A stretch of DNA of 18,969 nt from the NCBI GenBank assembly GCA_964565705.1, contig CAZMGD010000085.1, forward strand, positions 1 through 18,969. The letters are read 5' to 3'. The translations under genes and the position numbers were made by a program. Position 1 is the stretch's first letter; each line of letters starts with the position of its first letter. Below are positions 15,669 to 18,969 of the stretch, piece after piece. Below the pieces are notes generated by a model, which saw only the letters and a program-made list of their open reading frames with translations, ran no database searches and was not told where the DNA came from. This stretch comes from CAZMGD01 sp964565705 (GTDB lineage: Bacteria > Actinomycetota > Acidimicrobiia > Acidimicrobiales > Ilumatobacteraceae).

Positions 15669-16142
15669 TCAGTCCGCGCAGTCGCAGTCGCCGATCGCGC
15701 ACGACACGGCGTGCACGTGGATCATCGGCGGTTCCCCGGGATGTTCGCACGCCCGGATGGCGTATCGGTCGTCGCCGGCCGTTGCGTGGGCCAGCACCCA
15801 GCTGCCGCGGTCGTCGCGCTGGCCGTCGCCGTTGGGGCAGAACCGGTCGAGCGCCACGCCGGCGGTCTCGGCCTCTGCGCACCACATCGCGACCAGCCCT
15901 CGGCGCAGTACCGGGTCGGCGACGAGATCCTCTCCCGGCAGCAGCAGCTCGATGTTCGCGACCGTCACGATCTCGACCCGGTCGTGGGGCACCGTCTCGC
16001 CGCTGATCTCGCCGTCGAGGAGGATCGTCACCACGGACGTGAGCGACGGATCGGGGCTGTCGGGGGCGACGAACCCGTAGCGAACGAACGGCAGGCCGTC
16101 CTCGTCGGTGCCGACGAGCCGGATCCGATCGCCGGGGTTCAC
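15669..16142 (-). CDS. Protein of unknown function with Cys/His-rich C-terminal tail
   Basis: A 157-residue protein that I do not recognise. The N-terminal part (residues 1-70) looks like small beta strands (GDRIRLVGTDEDGLPFVRYGFV; SVVTILLDGEI; DRVEIVTVANIELLLPGEDLV). A helix follows (DPVLRRGLVAMWCAEAETAGV). The C-terminus ends H142-V-H144-x3-C148-x4-C153-x-C155, with further cysteines at 88, 102 and 132, which suggests a metal site or disulfides. There is no signal peptide or membrane segment. Its GTG start overlaps the TGA of the upstream serine hydrolase by 4 nt (GTGA, 16139-16142), and the MFS gene starts one nt after its stop, so it is firmly embedded in the operon and is very likely a real protein. 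Function unknown. Confidence 0.75.
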   Translation of the reverse strand: MNPGDRIRLVGTDEDGLPFVRYGFVAPDSPDPSLTSVVTILLDGEISGETVPHDRVEIVTVANIELLLPGEDLVADPVLRRGLVAMWCAEAETAGVALDRFCPNGDGQRDDRGSWVLAHATAGDDRYAIRACEHPGEPPMIHVHAVSCAIGDCDCAD

Positions 16143-17029
16143 GCCGAGGCGTCGCCTGCGACAGGGCCGCCCGCAGCGAGCAGCACGGCGTCACCGAGGG
16201 CGGGCCAGCGGCGCAGCGCCTCGTCCCGCCATTCGAGGAACGGTCGGTCGGTCAACGCCACCAGAGCGATGTCGGCCTCCGGATCCACCCAACACAAGGT
16301 ACCGGCGCCCCCGAAGTGACCAAACGTTGCCGGGGAACTACGTGGGGCGGTCCAGTGCGGGTGCTTCGCGCCCTTGATCTCGACGCCGAGCCCCCACGGG
16401 CACGGCCGGAAGGTGCCGACGCCGGGCACGACGCCGGCCAGGTCCGGGTAGTGCACCGATCGCATCTGCTCGGCGGTCGGTGCCGCGATCGCGGTCGGGC
16501 GCAGCAGTTCGACAGCGAACGGGGCGAACCCGTCGAGCGATCCCCACGCGGCGTAGGCCGGCGAGCCGCGCAGCTCGACGCCGAGTCCGAGCGCGCCAAC
16601 GACCGCCTCGTCGAAGTAGGTGGCGAAGGGCATGCCGGCGGCGGCTTCGAGTGCCGCGGCGGCGAGCTCGATCCCGGTGTTCGAGTAGATACGTCGGCGC
16701 CCGGGTGCGGCGATCGGCCGCGCGCCGTCGAACGGGTAGCCGCCGGCGTGGGCCAGGAGGTGGCGCAACGTCGCACCGTGGGCGTCCACGACGTCGCCGA
16801 GGCCGACGGTGCCCTCCTCGACGGCGACGAGGATGGCGAATGCAGCGAGCGGTTTGGTCAGGCTGGCGAGGCGGAACAGGTGGGAGCGGTCGCCCCGGGC
16901 GGCGAGGATGCCGTCTGGCCCGATCACTGCGGCGGCGGCGTGATCAGCCGGCCAGCCGTCGATCACCGCGAGCGCGGCCTCGAGTGGGGAACCGGCTGCG
17001 GAGGGTCCGTGTGCCCTCCGTCCGGCCAT
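16139..17029 (-). CDS. Serine hydrolase of the beta-lactamase/EstB (class C-like) family
   Basis: A 296-residue protein. The catalytic motifs are S56-L-T-K59 (RLASLTKPLAAFA), Y115-S-N117 (RIYSNTGIELAAAALE) and H238-F-G-G (HFGGAGTLCW) replacing the KTG box. These are the three signatures of serine beta-lactamase-like esterases and D-aminopeptidases. No signal peptide is present, so it should be cytosolic, which argues against a beta-lactam resistance role; esterase or amidase activity on an unknown substrate is more likely. It is slightly shorter than typical class C enzymes (about 360 or more). The ATG start at 17029 shares one base with the TGA of the DAHP synthase gene, and its own stop overlaps the next gene by 4 nt. 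The frame is open further upstream inside the DAHP synthase gene; that extension is rejected. Confidence 0.9.
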   Translation of the reverse strand: MAGRRAHGPSAAGSPLEAALAVIDGWPADHAAAAVIGPDGILAARGDRSHLFRLASLTKPLAAFAILVAVEEGTVGLGDVVDAHGATLRHLLAHAGGYPFDGARPIAAPGRRRIYSNTGIELAAAALEAAAGMPFATYFDEAVVGALGLGVELRGSPAYAAWGSLDGFAPFAVELLRPTAIAAPTAEQMRSVHYPDLAGVVPGVGTFRPCPWGLGVEIKGAKHPHWTAPRSSPATFGHFGGAGTLCWVDPEADIALVALTDRPFLEWRDEALRRWPALGDAVLLAAGGPVAGDASA

Positions 17030-18384
17030 CAGACCAGGCCGCTGGTGCGCATCAGCTCGGCCACACCGAAGGCGAGGTCGAGGCTCTGACGCCCGTTGAG
17101 GCGCGGGTCGCACATCGTGTGGTACGCGTCGGGCAGCTGCTCGTCGAGCACGGCGTCGGCGCCGCCCACGCACTCGGTCACGTTGTCGCCGGTCAGCTCG
17201 ACGTGGATGCCACCGGGCCACGTGCCCTCGGCGCGGTGGGCGGCGACGAAGCCGGCGATCTCCCGCTCGATCGTGGCGAAGTCGCGCGTCTTGCGCCCGC
17301 TCGCCGAGGTGTAGGTGTTGGCGTGCATCGGGTCGCACGCCCACACGACCGGGTGCCCGGCGTCGCGCACGGCGGCCAGCAGCGGGCGCAGCCCGTCCTC
17401 GACGTGATCGGCGCCCATCCGTGAGATCAGCGTGAGCCGGCCGGGGATGCGGTTCGGGTTGAGCGCCTCGCACAGCTCGAGCACCCACGCCGGATCGGTG
17501 CTGAGCCCGACCTTGCACCCGATCGGGTTGCCGACGCCACGCAGGAACTCGACGTGCGCGCCGTCGAGCTGGCGGGTGCGCTCGCCGATCCAGAGCATGT
17601 GCGCCGAGCAGTCGTACCAACCGCCGGTGAGGCTGTCGGTACGGGTGAGCGACTCCTCGTAGCCGAGCAGCAGTGCCTCGTGGCTCGTGTACACGTCGAC
17701 CTCGTGCAACGTGCTCGTCGACTCGGTGTCGACGCCGCAGGCCCGCATGAACTTGAGCGCCCGCTCGATCTCTGCCGCCAGGCGCTCGTAGCGCCGGCCC
17801 TCGGGGCTGGATGCGACGAACTCGAGCGTCCACTCGTGCACGCGGCCGAGGTCGGCGAACCCACCCTTCGTGAACGCCCGCACCAGGTTCAGCGTGCTCG
17901 CCGACTGGTGGTAGGCGTGCACGAGGCGCTCGGGATCGGGCACGCGGGCGGCGGCCGTCGGTGCGGCGTCGTTGACGATGTGACCGCGGAAGCTCGGGAT
18001 GTCGACATCGCCGACGCGCTCGGTCGGCGCCGACCGTGGCTTGGCGAACTGGCCGGCCATGCGCCCGACCTTCACCACGGGCACGCCGAGGCTGTAGGTC
18101 AGCACGACGGCCATCTGGAGGATGACGCGCAGCTTCTCGCGGATGTTGTTGGCGGTGAACTCCTCGAAGCTCTCCGCGCAGTCGCCGGCTTGCAGAAGGA
18201 ACGCGTTGCCGGCGGAGACCTTGGCGAGCGACGCCTGCAGCGATCGGGCCTCACCAGCGAACACCAGCGGGGGATAGGAGGAGATGACCTTCAGCGCCCG
18301 ATCGAGGTCGCCCTCGTCGGGCCAGTCGGGCTGCTGCGCCGCAAGGCGAGCGCGCCACGAACCCGGAGTCCAGTCCCTAGCCAC
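17029..18384 (-). CDS. 3-deoxy-7-phosphoheptulonate (DAHP) synthase, type II
   Basis: A 451-residue enzyme that condenses phosphoenolpyruvate with erythrose 4-phosphate, the first step of the shikimate pathway to aromatic amino acids. It is a type II (plant/actinobacterial) form like M. tuberculosis AroG. The metal ligands can be placed: C69 (QAGDCAES), H354 (ACDPMHANT), E396 (GGIHVELTGDN) and D426 (CDPRLNGRQSLDLAF). The spacings of 42 and 30 residues between the last three equal those of the mycobacterial enzyme as I recall it. Other family blocks are GRMAGQFAKPRS and HMLWIGERTRQLDGAHVEF. It heads a four-gene minus-strand operon. GTG at 18384 is chosen because it gives the family N-terminus and lies 8 nt after a TAGGCT box, suggesting leaderless initiation. 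No trp or aro neighbour is present. Confidence 0.95.
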   Translation of the reverse strand: MARDWTPGSWRARLAAQQPDWPDEGDLDRALKVISSYPPLVFAGEARSLQASLAKVSAGNAFLLQAGDCAESFEEFTANNIREKLRVILQMAVVLTYSLGVPVVKVGRMAGQFAKPRSAPTERVGDVDIPSFRGHIVNDAAPTAAARVPDPERLVHAYHQSASTLNLVRAFTKGGFADLGRVHEWTLEFVASSPEGRRYERLAAEIERALKFMRACGVDTESTSTLHEVDVYTSHEALLLGYEESLTRTDSLTGGWYDCSAHMLWIGERTRQLDGAHVEFLRGVGNPIGCKVGLSTDPAWVLELCEALNPNRIPGRLTLISRMGADHVEDGLRPLLAAVRDAGHPVVWACDPMHANTYTSASGRKTRDFATIEREIAGFVAAHRAEGTWPGGIHVELTGDNVTECVGGADAVLDEQLPDAYHTMCDPRLNGRQSLDLAFGVAELMRTSGLV

Positions 18385-18392
18385 GACGAGGA

Positions 18393-18398
18393 AGCCTA
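18393..18398 (-). promoter_or_regulatory. Candidate -10 box for leaderless transcription of the DAHP synthase operon
   Basis: On the minus strand TAGGCT fits TAnnnT and is 8 nt before the GTG at 18384. No properly spaced Shine-Dalgarno precedes that GTG. No -35 match is evident. Confidence 0.4.
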
Positions 18399-18450
18399 CC
18401 GAGAGGCCGAGCGGTGCCGCGGCGAGAAAGGCAGATGCCCCGTCTTGCTG

Positions 18451-18585
18451 GCTCGCTTCGCTCGCGTCTGCGCCTGAGCCCGCCGTCGCGGGCTCGCTTC
18501 GCTCGCGTCCGTCGGCTGCGGCGCAGGTTCGTTGCCGCGCCCGCTCCGACCGGGGAGCTCGCTTCGCTCGCGAAGCCTCGGTGAC
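18451..18585. repeat. Dispersed structured intergenic repeat, copy C
   Basis: Full-length partner of copy A. It contains the 15-mer GCTCGCTTCGCTCGC three times (18451-18465, 18492-18506, 18557-18571). It also has CTGCGCC (18468-18474) paired with GGCGCAG (18520-18526), an 8-bp hairpin GAGCCCGC-CGTC-GCGGGCTC (18476-18495), the palindrome CTGCGGCGCAG (18516-18526), and the end block CGAAGCCTCGGTGAC (18571-18585). It occupies most of the 18385-18676 gap, upstream of the DAHP synthase operon and downstream of the sigma factor gene. Confidence 0.75.
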
Positions 18586-18637
18586 TGGATCGACGTCGCG
18601 CGACGCCGAACGCCGCGAGCGTGTCCGAAAACGCGAA

Positions 18638-18669
18638 AGACCCCGCGGCGCTGACTCGTCGCGGGGTCT
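18638..18669 (-). terminator. Rho-independent terminator of the sigma factor gene
   Basis: AGACCCCGCG (18638-18647) pairs perfectly with CGCGGGGTCT (18660-18669), a 10-bp GC-rich stem with a 12-nt loop, 8 nt after the sigma gene's stop on the minus strand. In that direction it is followed by TTTCGCGTTTTC, a T-rich tail. It is the best terminator in the window. Confidence 0.8.
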
Positions 18670-18676
18670 CTGGCCG

Positions 18677-18969
18677 TTACGCGGCGAGGATGCGGACTGC
18701 GTCCTCGCGCAGGCCGGCGACGGCGCGGCTGACGAGGCGGCGGGCCGCCTCGGCAGTGACGCCGAGGTTCTCGCCGACCTCGCGGAAGCTCTTGCGCTCG
18801 CCGTCGAGGAGGCCGAAGCGGGCCTCGACGGCGTAGCGGGCCCGGTTGTCCAGCGTGCCGAGCAGCTCGTCGAGCAGCTCGCTGTCGACCATGGACATCA
18901 CGGCGTCCTCGGGGGTGCCGTCGCCGTTGGCCATCAGGTCGCCGAGCGTGGCGTCGCCGTCGTCGCCGA
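18677..18969 (-). CDS. Sigma-70 family RNA polymerase sigma factor, C-terminal part only
   Basis: The gene enters from the right edge; about 97 codons of its 3' end are visible. The visible part starts with an acidic linker (GDDGDATLGDLMANGDGTPEDAVM) like that joining regions 3 and 4 of sigma factors. It continues into region 4: LLDELLGTLDNRARYAVEARFGLLDGERKSFREVGENLGVTAEAARRLVSRAVAGLRE, with the helix-turn-helix that reads the -35 element. The turn and first helix (FREVGENLGVT) are canonical, but the recognition helix has AEAARRLVSRAV where primary sigma factors have RERIRQIEAKAL, so this is probably an alternative (group 2/3-like) factor. An internal ATG at 18934 is unlikely to be the true start because protein-like sequence continues to the edge. 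An intrinsic terminator follows. Confidence 0.85.
   Translation of the reverse strand, partial: GDDGDATLGDLMANGDGTPEDAVMSMVDSELLDELLGTLDNRARYAVEARFGLLDGERKSFREVGENLGVTAEAARRLVSRAVAGLREDAVRILAA

Noticed and set aside
16139..17029. Antibiotic resistance beta-lactamase
   Set aside because: No signal peptide, HFG in place of KTG, and operon context with a DAHP synthase favour a cytosolic esterase or peptidase-like hydrolase.
16139..17833. Serine hydrolase extended to about 564 residues
   Set aside because: The extra upstream part overlaps the DAHP synthase gene in another frame and is Arg-rich without motifs; the ATG at 17029 coupled to the DAHP synthase stop is the natural start.
18594..18605. 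Perfect 12-bp palindrome CGTCGCGCGACG as an operator
   Set aside because: CG-rich 12-mers of this kind are expected by chance at this GC content; it lies between repeat copy C and the terminator with no promoter signal next to it.

Overview
The window is a chromosomal segment of a high-GC Gram-positive-type actinobacterium. Gene content suggests the class Acidimicrobiia (Ilumatobacter-like). The clues are a class II B12-dependent ribonucleotide reductase, a mycofactocin-coupled-type SDR, a SigC-like ECF sigma factor beside CopC/CopD, an actinobacterial type II DAHP synthase, many GTG starts, and a secreted protein carrying the 'VNLTVT...VDVQGY...DTR' surface repeats of that group. This placement is inference from protein style; no 16S or other marker is present. 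A 10-base run of Ns indicates a draft scaffold. No tRNA, rRNA, CRISPR array, insertion sequence or prophage was seen.

Layout. 1-1964 (+): 3' part of nrdJ, interrupted by an assembly gap. 1987-2223 (+): small DUF2007-like protein. 2355-3188 (-) and 3256-3693 (+): a divergent pair, a mycofactocin-coupled-type SDR and a VOC metalloenzyme, around a 26-bp near-perfect palindrome. 3687-4232 (-): SigC-like ECF sigma factor, divergent from 4294-4941 (+), a zf-HC2 membrane protein that is probably its anti-sigma factor. That gene abuts 4942-6588 (+), a CopC-CopD fusion. 6774-8606 (+): M3 oligoendopeptidase. 8755-11181 (+): secreted M15 peptidoglycan peptidase with two PG-binding domains and three surface repeats. 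11267-12550 (+): secreted CapA-family protein. 12577-13188 (+): thymidine kinase. 13259-14455 (+): thiolase. On the minus strand, 18384 down to 14507 is a tightly packed operon: type II DAHP synthase, beta-lactamase-fold serine hydrolase, Cys-tailed small protein of unknown function, MFS transporter. At the right edge lies the C-terminal end of a sigma-70 factor with a clear intrinsic terminator.

How parts work together. Sigma factor, zf-HC2 protein and CopCD look like one regulated copper-handling module. The M15 peptidase and CapA protein both act at the cell envelope. nrdJ and thymidine kinase serve dNTP supply but are not adjacent. The DAHP synthase operon opens the shikimate pathway, and its three downstream genes are translationally coupled by 1-4 nt overlaps or a 1-nt gap.

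Non-coding signals worth attention are a structured intergenic repeat present in two full copies (6595-6726, 18451-18585) and one remnant (14464-14502); recurrent TAnnnT boxes 7-9 nt before start codons without Shine-Dalgarno sequences, suggesting leaderless transcription; a candidate ECF promoter in front of the zf-HC2 gene; and a Crp-like dyad after pepF. No clearly novel multi-gene defence or mobile system is visible; most genes are conserved housekeeping or envelope functions. No stretch above 300 bases lacks a gene; the longest, 18385-18676, holds the repeat and the terminator.
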